DNA of 25,983 bases from NCBI GenBank assembly GCA_002292325.1, contig DBBR01000056.1, positions 1 through 25,983 on the forward strand, written 5' to 3'. Below are positions 1 to 8,556 of the stretch, piece by piece. The stretch comes from Flavobacteriales bacterium UBA979 (GTDB taxonomy: Bacteria; Bacteroidota; Bacteroidia; Flavobacteriales_D; Sanyastnellaceae). The notes beneath the pieces are model-generated. The model ran no database searches. It saw only the letters and a program-made list of their open reading frames with translations, and was not told the origin of the DNA. The first letter of the stretch is position 1. Each line of letters begins with the position of its first letter. Both the position numbers and the translations under genes were made by a program.

Positions 1-1296
1 CAGATCATGGGGCTCATTGAATCCAGGGCATTGGATTACGACCGCATTTATATCATGGATTGCAACGAAGGCACGCTGCCCAAATCTGCCCCCAGGGATA
101 GCTTTATCCCATTCGATTTGAGGCACGAGTTGGAACTTCCCGGCAGGCACGAGCGCGAGGCCATTTTTGCCTACTACACGTACCGGCTGTTAAATCGTAG
201 TCAAGAAGTTCACTTCTTGTACCGCGGAAAAGATGAAGCGTCCGAAAAGAGCCGGTACCTCCTTCAATTTGAACGTTCTTTCCGTCCGAACGGCGAAGAT
301 TTACTTCCCCTCGAAAGAAAGGAAGTCTATGCTCCCGTTCCAGGCAAACGGCCCACAATCCAATCACTTCATTGGAGTACGTGGAGTCAGCAAAAATTAA
401 TCCGTTGGTCTCAAAAGGGCATCAGCCCTTCGGCATGGAACACGTTCATGGCCTGCAAACGGGACTTTTATTATAAATACTTGCTGCAGTTGCAAGAGCC
501 ACGGGAGATCGAAGATGAGATGACGGCCAGTACGTTTGGAACGGTCGTGCACAAAGTGCTCGAAAACGGATTGAAGAAATTGACCACCAACCCGCTGCAT
601 CGGTCCGACCTGGTTCGATTGAAAAACGATGTATCCGCGCTGCTCAAAACTTCTGTAGCATCTGCTTTTAACTTATCGCTCACAGAAAGTGGAGAAAACT
701 TTCTGCATTTCGCGATGGCCGAGGCCACGGTTAATAAGCTCATCGACGTCGAAATTCAAGAATTGGATGGGACCCTGCACCGGCACGTCCAGTCGCTGGA
801 GAAGAGTTTAGCGCACACTTTTGAAACCGATCACCCGACCTTTTCGCTCGTTCGTTTGAAGGGTGAGGCGGATCGCATCGACTTGGAGAACGGCACGTGC
901 GTCGTTACAGACTACAAAACCGGTAACGTGAGTTCGAATGAATTAACGTTAAAAGGTGATTGGACAGAAGTGCTCGCAAAAGGAAAAGCGGGGAAAGCAC
1001 TTCAACTCCTTATTTATGCGGCGATTGCCCTCGAAACATTAGGGCCCAACGATTCGAGCATCCCTGAGGTCCAATTGGGCATTCGTTCAGGCAAGAATGC
1101 CAAAGTCGGCTTGCTATCTTTGACCATCGATGGGCGTCGAGAAATCACACGAGAAGATTCGCGCAAATTGCTGAACTGGCTCATTTCGCAGCTGGAAACC
1201 CATGGCGGAGATACGCCGAATGTCGATCACAATGAGGAGGCTATTTATTGCAACTATTGCACGGTGTTGGATCCTCCGATAACCTACTTCAAGTAA
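1..1296 (+). CDS. AddB/RecB-like PD-(D/E)XK nuclease, C-terminal part (5' end outside window)
   Basis: This is the 3' part of a larger gene. The frame is open to the left edge, and the first residues (QIMGLIESRALDYDRIYIM) resemble a conserved internal segment of AddB/RecB-type helicase-nucleases, so the ATG at position 7 is not the real start. Residues below count from that ATG. A RecB-family nuclease domain follows: the entry motif SPSAWNTFMACKRDFYYKYL near residues 142-161, then GEADRID and TDYKTG around residues 285-305, which supply the acidic and lysine residues of the PD-(D/E)XK site. The family repairs double-strand breaks by resecting DNA ends together with an AddA-type partner, which is not in view. 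Some AddB-type nucleases hold an Fe-S cluster through four cysteines. Here only C150 and the C-terminal CNYC (C415, C418) are evident; the usual last cysteine is missing. The next gene begins 2 bases after the stop. Confidence 0.85.
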   Translation, partial: QIMGLIESRALDYDRIYIMDCNEGTLPKSAPRDSFIPFDLRHELELPGRHEREAIFAYYTYRLLNRSQEVHFLYRGKDEASEKSRYLLQFERSFRPNGEDLLPLERKEVYAPVPGKRPTIQSLHWSTWSQQKLIRWSQKGISPSAWNTFMACKRDFYYKYLLQLQEPREIEDEMTASTFGTVVHKVLENGLKKLTTNPLHRSDLVRLKNDVSALLKTSVASAFNLSLTESGENFLHFAMAEATVNKLIDVEIQELDGTLHRHVQSLEKSLAHTFETDHPTFSLVRLKGEADRIDLENGTCVVTDYKTGNVSSNELTLKGDWTEVLAKGKAGKALQLLIYAAIALETLGPNDSSIPEVQLGIRSGKNAKVGLLSLTIDGRREITREDSRKLLNWLISQLETHGGDTPNVDHNEEAIYCNYCTVLDPPITYFK

Positions 1297-1298
1297 TC

Positions 1299-2777
1299 GT
1301 GGGAGTCATCGCAAAACAATCAGGTTATGCAGTCATCGCCCTGGGCGTCGGATTGGTCATAGGCGCTGCAAACAATATGGTGGTGTTGCCTCGGGCGTTT
1401 GAGGGCAAAGAAGAAATTTGGGGCTTGATTCGCATCATGACTTCGTGGGGTGCAATTTGCGCAGCCCTCTCGACTTTGGGGGCTCCTGGCGCCATTGTCC
1501 GATTCTTAAATCGATATACCGGTGCAGAAAGGGAGAAGGCTTTGAAGTCCATTCTGACCATTGCTTTTAGTGGCCTCACCCTAACGCTGGGCATCATTGT
1601 CATCTTCGGTGAGCGATGGGTGACCCAATTGGATCCGACGCATTCAGAATTATTGACCGCCCATGCGCCTTGGTTTTTAGTCATCATGGTCATCATGAGT
1701 GCTCTGCACATCTTTCGGGCGATGCTCACAGTGGCTCTGCGAACAGGTTACATCTCATGGGTTGATGAAATCTGGCAAAAATTGAGCTACGCCAGCCTGG
1801 CTGTGTTGCTGTTATTCGACGTTATTCCACTGGTCGCTTTCGTTCCTCTTTACGTGGCGACCTATGGCGTTTCTCTCGTGTTATTGGGTCTTCCAAACGT
1901 CAGCGTTTTCAGACAGCTCAGCGCAGGGTGGAACCGCCAAGACATGCCGAAGTTCATGGAATATAGCAGTTTCAGCTTGTTCGCTGGAGGTGCCGCTATC
2001 ATCGCCATGCAACTTGATTACATCATGATTGCGAAATACCTCGGACTCGAAGAGGTTCCGATCTACACCTTGGGCGTGTTCATCGGCTCAGTTGTGGGCA
2101 TGCCAGGTCGGGCAACTGTGAACATTGTCAAGGGAGTTTTGGCAGATAAGGTTCACAATGAAGAGGATGGGTCCATCCGTCGTCTGAACAAAACAACGGC
2201 TCGCGTCAACGTCCTGCTGATGACCTGTTTGATGGCTGGAATTTGGGCCGGTTTCGATCCGTTTGAGCAGCTATTACCGGCCAACTACCGTGGCCTGGAA
2301 GGGGTGTTTTTGTGCATTGGTTTATCGCGCATTATTGCAGGCCTGAACACCAGCAACAATCAGCACCTTGCACTCAGTGAACATTACCGCTTGGTCTTGC
2401 CAATCAATCTCGCATTGGTGGTGGTCACGGTGGCCATGAATTACCTCTTCTTGGTGGTATTTCAATGGGGGATAGCTGGCGCAGCCTTGGCCACGCTTGG
2501 AACCTTTGTTTGGAACAACCTCTGGCGATTGTGGATCGTCCACAAGAAATTGGGGGTCCATCCATTCACCTGGTCCTTACCAGTCATCAGCGCCGTTGGT
2601 ATAGGATTCGCACTTTTATTCCACTGGGACGCTGGACAACTGGGGCTTCATCCTCTTTTGGAAGCTCTCATTCAAGGAGCTTTGGCTTCGGGTGGTTCCT
2701 TCGTCGTTTGCTACGCTTTGGGATATCTCCCAGAACTGAGGACGGGTATCAAGCAACGGTGGCCTTGGTGGCCCTGA
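1299..2777 (+). CDS. Wzx-type lipopolysaccharide/polysaccharide flippase family membrane protein
   Basis: A 492-residue, highly hydrophobic protein with about 12-14 predicted membrane segments throughout. It matches the MATE/Wzx-like polysaccharide flippase superfamily, which moves lipid-linked sugar units across the inner membrane. I chose the GTG at 1299 because it gives MGVIAKQSGYAVIALGVGLV, and Bacteroidota members of this family typically start MGVxxKQ. A TTG at 1248 in the same frame has GAGGAGG 7 bases upstream, but using it would overlap the nuclease gene by 49 bases and add a non-family N-terminus. It follows the nuclease stop by 2 bases and is probably cotranscribed with it. A hairpin terminator begins 17 bases after the stop. 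The substrate cannot be read from sequence, and no glycosyltransferases lie nearby. Family confidence is good; substrate is unknown. Confidence 0.85.
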   Translation: MGVIAKQSGYAVIALGVGLVIGAANNMVVLPRAFEGKEEIWGLIRIMTSWGAICAALSTLGAPGAIVRFLNRYTGAEREKALKSILTIAFSGLTLTLGIIVIFGERWVTQLDPTHSELLTAHAPWFLVIMVIMSALHIFRAMLTVALRTGYISWVDEIWQKLSYASLAVLLLFDVIPLVAFVPLYVATYGVSLVLLGLPNVSVFRQLSAGWNRQDMPKFMEYSSFSLFAGGAAIIAMQLDYIMIAKYLGLEEVPIYTLGVFIGSVVGMPGRATVNIVKGVLADKVHNEEDGSIRRLNKTTARVNVLLMTCLMAGIWAGFDPFEQLLPANYRGLEGVFLCIGLSRIIAGLNTSNNQHLALSEHYRLVLPINLALVVVTVAMNYLFLVVFQWGIAGAALATLGTFVWNNLWRLWIVHKKLGVHPFTWSLPVISAVGIGFALLFHWDAGQLGLHPLLEALIQGALASGGSFVVCYALGYLPELRTGIKQRWPWWP

Positions 2778-2794
2778 GCCACGCACCGTTCACT

Positions 2795-2815
2795 GAGCGC
2801 AATCGCTCTATTTTT
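2795..2815 (+). terminator. Rho-independent terminator after the flippase gene
   Basis: GAGCG-CAAT-CGCTC forms a perfect 5-base-pair, GC-rich stem with a 4-base loop, followed directly by TATTTTT. It starts 17 bases after the flippase stop. It also overlaps the last codon region of the convergent DUF2147 gene (stop at 2808-2810), so its 3' arm serves both genes. Confidence 0.65.
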
Positions 2816-3251
2816 GGCGCAGCCAAGTCTGGGTTCGAAACAAGAACAAGATGTAACCCCGAACTTTTAATTCATCCATGTTGTCCTCATCCAACCACAT
2901 GACACAGTCGTAGATTTTCCCGTTTTTGGGGTCGCAAATTGTACCGTCTTCCCACTCCCATTTGTCGCCCTCCTGGACCATGTCACGAACGATTTCCATC
3001 CCGAGCGCCGGTTGATCCTTCCGATCGTCTTCGCATTTATCGCAAATGGGATGCTGATCTTCGTCAGGCAATCGAAACAGTTCGATCACCTCACCATACA
3101 ATTTACCATCCCGCTCGGTAACTTCCACGACACTCTTGATGCGGCCTGTCTCATCGTCGATGGTCTTCCACTTTCCCAAAACAGGATTGGTTTGAGCGCC
3201 CGCCGAGGCGACCATAAAGAGCAACACGAAGGCCGTTAAAGAATACTTCAT
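2808..3251 (-). CDS. DUF2147 family secreted/periplasmic protein
   Basis: A 147-residue protein starting MKYSLTAFVLLFMVASAGAQ, a clear signal peptide ending near AQ. I chose the ATG at 3251 because an upstream ATG at 3290 would put 13 charged residues before this signal and run into the preceding gene. The mature part matches DUF2147: an early GKWKTIDDETG, the central GKLYGEVIELF, and the C-terminal VRGYILFLFRTQTWLR. Four cysteines occur as a CDKC pair plus two further single residues. The function of the family is not established; members are small lipocalin-like beta proteins exported from the cytoplasm. It starts 7 bases after the BrkB stop and is the last gene of the nadC-brkB-DUF2147 operon. 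Family assignment is firm; role is unknown. Confidence 0.88.
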   Translation of the reverse strand: MKYSLTAFVLLFMVASAGAQTNPVLGKWKTIDDETGRIKSVVEVTERDGKLYGEVIELFRLPDEDQHPICDKCEDDRKDQPALGMEIVRDMVQEGDKWEWEDGTICDPKNGKIYDCVMWLDEDNMDELKVRGYILFLFRTQTWLRQK

Positions 3252-3258
3252 TTTGATT

Positions 3259-4215
3259 TCAATTTTGTTTTTCAGCGTCCTGCCTCGCACGGTGCACGGC
3301 GGCGTTTAATTCGTAGCCCAATAATAAAATGGAACTATTAGAATTCAACCATAAAAGGGTAATCAATAATGTTCCGATCGATCCATACAAGGTGTTATAA
3401 GCGGCAAACTGATCAATAAACCACGAAAAGGTAAAGGTCAAAAGGATGAAAAGTAACGTCGTGCCTGTTGCGCCGATGGACCACCACTCGAGCCGTTTCG
3501 AAGTAAAGCGCCCGGCATTGTACAAGATGGTTACCGCTGTATAAATCAATCCGAATGAAAGCACCCAACGCGCCATGGTCAACAAAGGAACATTGACTTC
3601 CTGCAACCAGCCCCGGCCCTCGGCCCAGGCAAGCACGTCTCCGGCGAACCCGATAAGGAAAACAGCCGTGACAAGCAGAATGGACAAGATCAAAAGAAGC
3701 CCGATTGAAATCAGTCGAAAAGCGAGCCAATTCTTTGGCCGATCAGCCACATGCGCACTTTCCCCAAACCCCACCAAAATGGCATTCACACTGTTTGAAG
3801 CATAAAAAAGAAGCAACACAACACCCACGGATAGGAGCGTCCCCTGGCGTTGAACGATTAAATCCGTGACGGTTTGTTCGAACAACTCAATGGCTTGCTT
3901 GGGAAAAAACTGTTCCAGACTCAGCAACACCTCCTCTGTCTCCAGCGGTGTATAGGGAATGATGCTCAGCAGCAAAATCATGGCCGGAAAAAAAGCCACA
4001 AACAATTTAAAACTGATCGCTGCTGATCGCGTTGCCACGGATCCATTGATCAGCCCAAGGAAAAAGAAGCGGCCTACATCGTAAACGTTCATGGACTTAT
4101 CCTTCCACGGCTTGATGGACCTTAGCGCACGCCGGAGGCGGTCAAAAATTCGATTGCCTTGAATCCATCGGAAAAAAGGACGATCCGGGACCTGAGGCGG
4201 TTCAAGTTCAGACAT
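3259..4215 (-). CDS. YihY/virulence factor BrkB family inner-membrane protein
   Basis: A 318-residue integral membrane protein with about six hydrophobic segments, matching the YihY/BrkB family (once mis-annotated as RNase BN). Family hallmarks include ATRSAAISFKLFVAFFPAMI in the first membrane segment (usually A..saYyflfalfPlll), LWLNSNSSILLLGYELNA near the C-terminus (usually Y..ilLlGaeln), and the segment between AAYNTLYGSIGTLLITLLWL. The N-terminal 40 residues are cytoplasmic and basic. Its role is unclear; transport or envelope functions have been proposed. The start codon overlaps the end of nadC by 8 bases (ATGTCTGA), so translation is probably coupled. The nadC-BrkB adjacency is, from memory, common in Flavobacteriia. 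Confidence 0.9.
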   Translation of the reverse strand: MSELEPPQVPDRPFFRWIQGNRIFDRLRRALRSIKPWKDKSMNVYDVGRFFFLGLINGSVATRSAAISFKLFVAFFPAMILLLSIIPYTPLETEEVLLSLEQFFPKQAIELFEQTVTDLIVQRQGTLLSVGVVLLLFYASNSVNAILVGFGESAHVADRPKNWLAFRLISIGLLLILSILLVTAVFLIGFAGDVLAWAEGRGWLQEVNVPLLTMARWVLSFGLIYTAVTILYNAGRFTSKRLEWWSIGATGTTLLFILLTFTFSWFIDQFAAYNTLYGSIGTLLITLLWLNSNSSILLLGYELNAAVHRARQDAEKQN

Positions 4216-5095
4216 TGAAGTATGCCGTTGATTTAAGACTGAAATCCATTCCTTTCACGCTGTGCGTCAGCCAACCCATCGACACAAAGTCCACTCCCGC
4301 TTCAGCGTATGAACGGGCATTATCGGGGGTAATTCCACCGGAAGCTTCCAACGGAATCTCTCCACCCCATTGATGAACCATTGCAGCAACCTCAGCTGGT
4401 GTGTGATTATCCAACAGCAACCGATCGACGAGCCACGCACCCGACGGTTTCTTCCGTTTCATTCGAGAACGCATGGCAGCAGTGGCCTCTTCGCTATTGC
4501 GAACCTCCACAACGACCGGCAGATCTCGACCGATTTGTTGCATATAATCGGCCACATTGTCCAATGCTTGTTCCATCGAGCCCGCATAATCGACGTGGTT
4601 GTCTTTCACTAAAATCATATCGTACAACCCCATTCGGTGATTCGTTCCACCTCCAATTTTTACCGCTTGCTTTTCAAATTCTCTCAGACCAGGCGTGGTT
4701 TTTCGCGTATCTAAAACGGCGCATTTCGTCCCTGCAAAAGAGGCCATAACATCGGCTGTACGCGACGCAATTCCACTCATGCGCTGGATGAAGTTCAAGG
4801 CCAAACGCTCTCCAATTAAAATGCTCTTTGCTGGGCCCTCAATCCGAAGCACACGCTGTCCAATTTCCACAGCATCACCATCCGCACTCAGCAATTCGCA
4901 GGTGAGGCTATCATCCACCAATTGAAACACGTGTTGTGCCACCTCAAGCCCCGCTACTATTCCCGATTCCTTTGCCATAATCCAACCCTCCTGGTGCAAT
5001 CCTGAGGGCAAAGAAGACTCAGACGTGCAGTCACCCGAACCCAAATCTTCTTCGAGAGACCACCGAATGGTCCTTTGCATCGATTCTGAAATCAT
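4208..5095 (-). CDS. nadC: Nicotinate-nucleotide pyrophosphorylase (carboxylating), quinolinate phosphoribosyltransferase
   Basis: NadC converts quinolinate and PRPP to nicotinate mononucleotide, CO2 and pyrophosphate in de novo NAD synthesis, in the cytoplasm. Starting at the ATG at 5095 it has 295 residues, normal for the family. Visible signatures are EEDLGSGDCTS at the N-terminus, LNFIQRMSGIAS (substrate region), TRKTTPGLREFEKQAVKIGG and HRMGLYDMILVKDNH (quinolinate/PRPP site, about residues 130-167), and ASGGI near the C-terminus. An ATG at 5128 would overlap the divergent rlmH gene and adds only nonconserved residues; the ATG at 5080 is another possibility. It is the first gene of a minus-strand operon with BrkB and DUF2147. 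A TATCTTCG element (close to TAnnTTTG) sits 4 bases upstream of the start. Confidence 0.95.
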   Translation of the reverse strand: MISESMQRTIRWSLEEDLGSGDCTSESSLPSGLHQEGWIMAKESGIVAGLEVAQHVFQLVDDSLTCELLSADGDAVEIGQRVLRIEGPAKSILIGERLALNFIQRMSGIASRTADVMASFAGTKCAVLDTRKTTPGLREFEKQAVKIGGGTNHRMGLYDMILVKDNHVDYAGSMEQALDNVADYMQQIGRDLPVVVEVRNSEEATAAMRSRMKRKKPSGAWLVDRLLLDNHTPAEVAAMVHQWGGEIPLEASGGITPDNARSYAEAGVDFVSMGWLTHSVKGMDFSLKSTAYFNV

Positions 5096-5099
5096 ACAG

Positions 5100-5107
5100 C
5101 GAAGATA
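5100..5107 (-). promoter_or_regulatory. Possible -7 element for nadC (TATCTTCG)
   Basis: On the minus strand this reads TATCTTCG, one base off the Bacteroidota -7 consensus TAnnTTTG, and it ends 4 bases before the nadC ATG. No clear -33 TTG is seen. If used, transcription would start at about the start codon. The near-consensus match and identical geometry at other starts in this window are the only support. Confidence 0.35.
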
Positions 5108-5110
5108 GAA

Positions 5111-5118
5111 TACCTTTG
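5111..5118 (+). promoter_or_regulatory. Probable -7 element for rlmH (TACCTTTG)
   Basis: TACCTTTG matches the Bacteroidota -7 consensus TAnnTTTG exactly and ends 4 bases before the rlmH GTG start. The -33 region lacks a convincing TTG. Transcription from here would begin at or next to the start codon, giving a leaderless or near-leaderless mRNA. Confidence 0.5.
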
Positions 5119-5122
5119 GCAT

Positions 5123-5599
5123 GTGCAAATCACATTACTGGCCATCGGTAAGACGCAATCAAAATGGATTGACCAGGGAACGCAAGTCTATGCCGATCGA
5201 CTGAGGCATTACGGAAAGTTCTCGTTTGTGGAAACCCTTGACGTCAAATTGCGTCAATCCAAAAAAGACCCCGAAGCCGTTCAAAAGGCGGAAGCCGAAA
5301 TCCTCGATAAACATCTTGGGAGCGTCGATTTCTTGGTGCTGTTGGATGAGCGGGGCAAGGCATACAGCTCAATGCAGTTCGCCGCTCAACTGCAGAAATG
5401 GCAAAATCGAGGGCTGAAGCACGCCATGTTTGTGATCGGTGGGCCCTATGGATTTGCTCCAGCCATTCGGGACCGCGCTGATGCATTTTGGAGTTTGGGT
5501 CCCATGACGTTTTCGCATCAGATGATCCGACCTTTCGCCGCAGAACAAATTTACCGCGCCCACACGATTTTAAAGGGAGAACCCTACCACCACGAATAG
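5123..5599 (+). CDS. rlmH: 23S rRNA (pseudouridine1915-N3)-methyltransferase RlmH
   Basis: RlmH is a SPOUT methyltransferase that uses S-adenosylmethionine to methylate pseudouridine 1915 in helix 69 of 23S rRNA. The 158-residue protein has the normal length. It begins MQITLLAIGKTQ from a GTG codon and has LDERGK near residues 74-79, the SAM-binding knot loop IGGPYGF near 105-111, and the C-terminal HQMIRPFAAEQIYRAHTILKGEPYHH, which is highly conserved in the family. It is divergent from nadC, with only 27 bases between the two start codons, and converges on atpC across a large inverted repeat. It appears monocistronic. Confidence 0.96.
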   Translation: MQITLLAIGKTQSKWIDQGTQVYADRLRHYGKFSFVETLDVKLRQSKKDPEAVQKAEAEILDKHLGSVDFLVLLDERGKAYSSMQFAAQLQKWQNRGLKHAMFVIGGPYGFAPAIRDRADAFWSLGPMTFSHQMIRPFAAEQIYRAHTILKGEPYHHE

Positions 5600-5667
5600 A
5601 AAAAGCCTATCCGCTTCACAGTCCGAACGGAACTTGCCTTGGTTATTTTGATCGTCGCATGTGAATG

Positions 5668-5724
5668 TCGTTTATTGTTTTCATAAATTCCATTAGGGAA
5701 TTTTTAGTGAAAACAAAAAAACGA
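5668..5724. terminator. Large inverted repeat, probable bidirectional terminator between rlmH and atpC
   Basis: The 177-base AT-rich gap between the convergent rlmH and atpC genes holds a long imperfect hairpin. GTTTTCA (5677-5683) pairs with TGAAAAC (5708-5714), and AAATTCC (5685-5691) pairs with GGAATTT (5697-5703), leaving a 5-base loop and a small bulge. Outer bases TCGTTTATT and AAAAAAACGA nearly pair as well. A/T runs flank both sides, as expected for termination in either direction. The rest of the gap (5600-5667, 5725-5776) shows no gene or other element I can support. Confidence 0.7.
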
Positions 5725-5776
5725 TGTCTCCTAATTTTGACGCAAGAACATCATTCTGCGGACAAAATTTCGGGAG

Positions 5777-6010
5777 TCAAGCGGCCAAAACGGTCACTAC
5801 GTTGTTCAGGACTTCAACCGTGCCGCCTTTGACTGAGAACCGTTCCTCACCCTCCTCTGTGCGCACAATGACTTCTCCCGTTTGCAACGTCGTAATTAAA
5901 GCTGCGTGGCGATTCATAATGCCCATGCTTCCGTCTGATCCGGGCAAGCCTACATACTCAGCTTCTCCGCTGAACAACGTGGCATCGGGTGTAAGGATGT
6001 GGACCGTCAT
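5777..6010 (-). CDS. atpC: F1F0 ATP synthase epsilon subunit, short form
   Basis: The epsilon subunit is part of the central stalk of F1. This 77-residue protein from the ATG at 6010 starts MTVHILTPDATLFSGEAEYV, followed by LPGSDGSMGIMNRHAALIT, the classic N-terminal beta-sandwich signature. It ends at VEVLNNVVTVLAA, so the C-terminal two-helix domain found in most epsilon subunits (about 50 further residues, used for autoinhibition) is absent. Short forms are, from memory, usual in Bacteroidota. A TTG at 6019 directly after the atpD stop could add three residues, but the ATG fits the family better. It follows atpD by 9 bases and is certainly cotranscribed. The other F-ATPase subunits are not nearby. 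Confidence 0.93.
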   Translation of the reverse strand: MTVHILTPDATLFSGEAEYVGLPGSDGSMGIMNRHAALITTLQTGEVIVRTEEGEERFSVKGGTVEVLNNVVTVLAA

Positions 6011-6019
6011 GGAACTCAA

Positions 6020-7540
<1,521 letters not shown>

Positions 7541-7552
7541 TTAATTTCGGCG

Positions 7553-7584
7553 CAAAAGTACAAGCTATTCAGCGAGATTACCAA
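7553..7584 (-). promoter_or_regulatory. Bacteroidota-type promoter for atpD-atpC
   Basis: On the minus strand there is TTG (7584-7582), a 21-base spacer, then TACTTTTG (7560-7553), an exact TAnnTTTG -7 element. The predicted start is about 7546, giving a leader of around 30 bases before the atpD ATG. The -33 element lies 2 bases from the ribF -7 element on the other strand. Confidence 0.65.
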
Positions 7585-7586
7585 CC

Positions 7587-7594
7587 TATCTTTG
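7587..7594 (+). promoter_or_regulatory. Probable -7 element for the ribF operon (TATCTTTG)
   Basis: TATCTTTG is an exact TAnnTTTG match and ends 5 bases before the ribF GTG start. No good -33 TTG is seen at the expected distance. The predicted transcription start falls at or next to the start codon, as for rlmH. Confidence 0.55.
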
Positions 7595-7599
7595 CAAAA

Positions 7600-8547
7600 G
7601 TGAAAGTCTTTTCCAACGCGAGTAGTTTTTTATCGGATGTACCCGTGGTATTGACCATTGGAACGTTCGATGGCGTGCACGTTGGACACCGAGCCGTATT
7701 GGACTTGTTGAAAACTCGCGCAATGGAAGAAGGCGGACAATCCGTGCTTCTCACCTTTGATCCTCACCCCCGGACAGTCTTGCACCCAGGCAACCACCAA
7801 CTCAAGTTATTGAACACGTTGGAAGAAAAGGAACGGCTGCTCGAAGACGCGGGACTAGATCATTTAGTCATCCATCCCTTTACAGAAGACCTTTCACGCA
7901 TGACCCCTCTGGAGTATGTCCGTGAAATTTTCGCAGAAGGGATTCGACCTGCGAAGGTCATCGTCGGGTACGATCACCGCTTTGGAAGAAACCGTGAAGG
8001 CTCTTTTGAAAGTTTGGAAAACCTGGGAACTGTATTTGGATTTGAAGTGGAAGAATTGCCTGCGCACACCGTTGAGGACACCCGAGTGAGCTCGACCAAA
8101 GTGAGGGATGCCATTGCCACCGGGGACATCGCATTAGCGAGGCGCTGGCTTAGTCGGCCATATCCATTCAAAGGCAGGGTCGTCCGAGGGGAGCAACTGG
8201 GGAGAAGAATGGGGTTTCCAACTGCCAATCTGGAATCTCACGATCCACTTAAGTTGATTCCCGGTCGGGGCGTATACGCAGCATGGGCAAGCATTGAGGG
8301 AGAACCTAACTGGCAACCCGCGATGATCAATATCGGTACCCGTCCAACCGTCGCGGAAGGCACCTCCAATGAATCCCTTGAAGTTCACTTCTTGGAAGGA
8401 GGACGACAGTGCTACAACGAAAACGTATCCGTTCAATTCATTGCCAGACTTCGAGATGAACAAGCCTTCGATGGTTTAAAATCTTTACAGAATCAACTGC
8501 AACAAGATGAAGTTCAAGCGCGTTCTATTCTGAATAGGGAAGGCTAA
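7600..8547 (+). CDS. ribF: Bifunctional riboflavin kinase / FAD synthetase
   Basis: RibF phosphorylates riboflavin to FMN and adenylates FMN to FAD. The 315-residue protein is of normal length and starts at a GTG (MKVFSNASSFLSDVP). The N-terminal nucleotidyltransferase domain shows IGTFDGVHVGH (residues 20-30, the HxGH-type motif), LTFDPHPR, VIVGYDHRFGRNREG and VSSTKVRDAI. The C-terminal flavokinase domain begins near GRVVRGEQLGRRMGFPTANL (about 192-211) and contains GVYAAWA and MINIGTRPT. It is divergent from atpD with 83 bases between starts. It heads a tight four-gene plus-strand run with an LRR protein, a PnuC transporter and a NadR-like kinase. Confidence 0.97.
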   Translation: MKVFSNASSFLSDVPVVLTIGTFDGVHVGHRAVLDLLKTRAMEEGGQSVLLTFDPHPRTVLHPGNHQLKLLNTLEEKERLLEDAGLDHLVIHPFTEDLSRMTPLEYVREIFAEGIRPAKVIVGYDHRFGRNREGSFESLENLGTVFGFEVEELPAHTVEDTRVSSTKVRDAIATGDIALARRWLSRPYPFKGRVVRGEQLGRRMGFPTANLESHDPLKLIPGRGVYAAWASIEGEPNWQPAMINIGTRPTVAEGTSNESLEVHFLEGGRQCYNENVSVQFIARLRDEQAFDGLKSLQNQLQQDEVQARSILNREG

Positions 8548-8556
8548 TTTGTTCGA

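Noticed and set aside
1115..1122. Exact TATCTTTG on the plus strand inside the nuclease gene
   Set aside because: It is 177 bases before the next start, lacks a -33 TTG, and one such match per about 4 kb per strand is expected by chance.
2465..2902. 145-codon plus-strand open frame overlapping the end of the flippase and the DUF2147 3' end
   Set aside because: It overlaps two well-supported genes and the terminator, and its translation shows no recognisable domain or signal.
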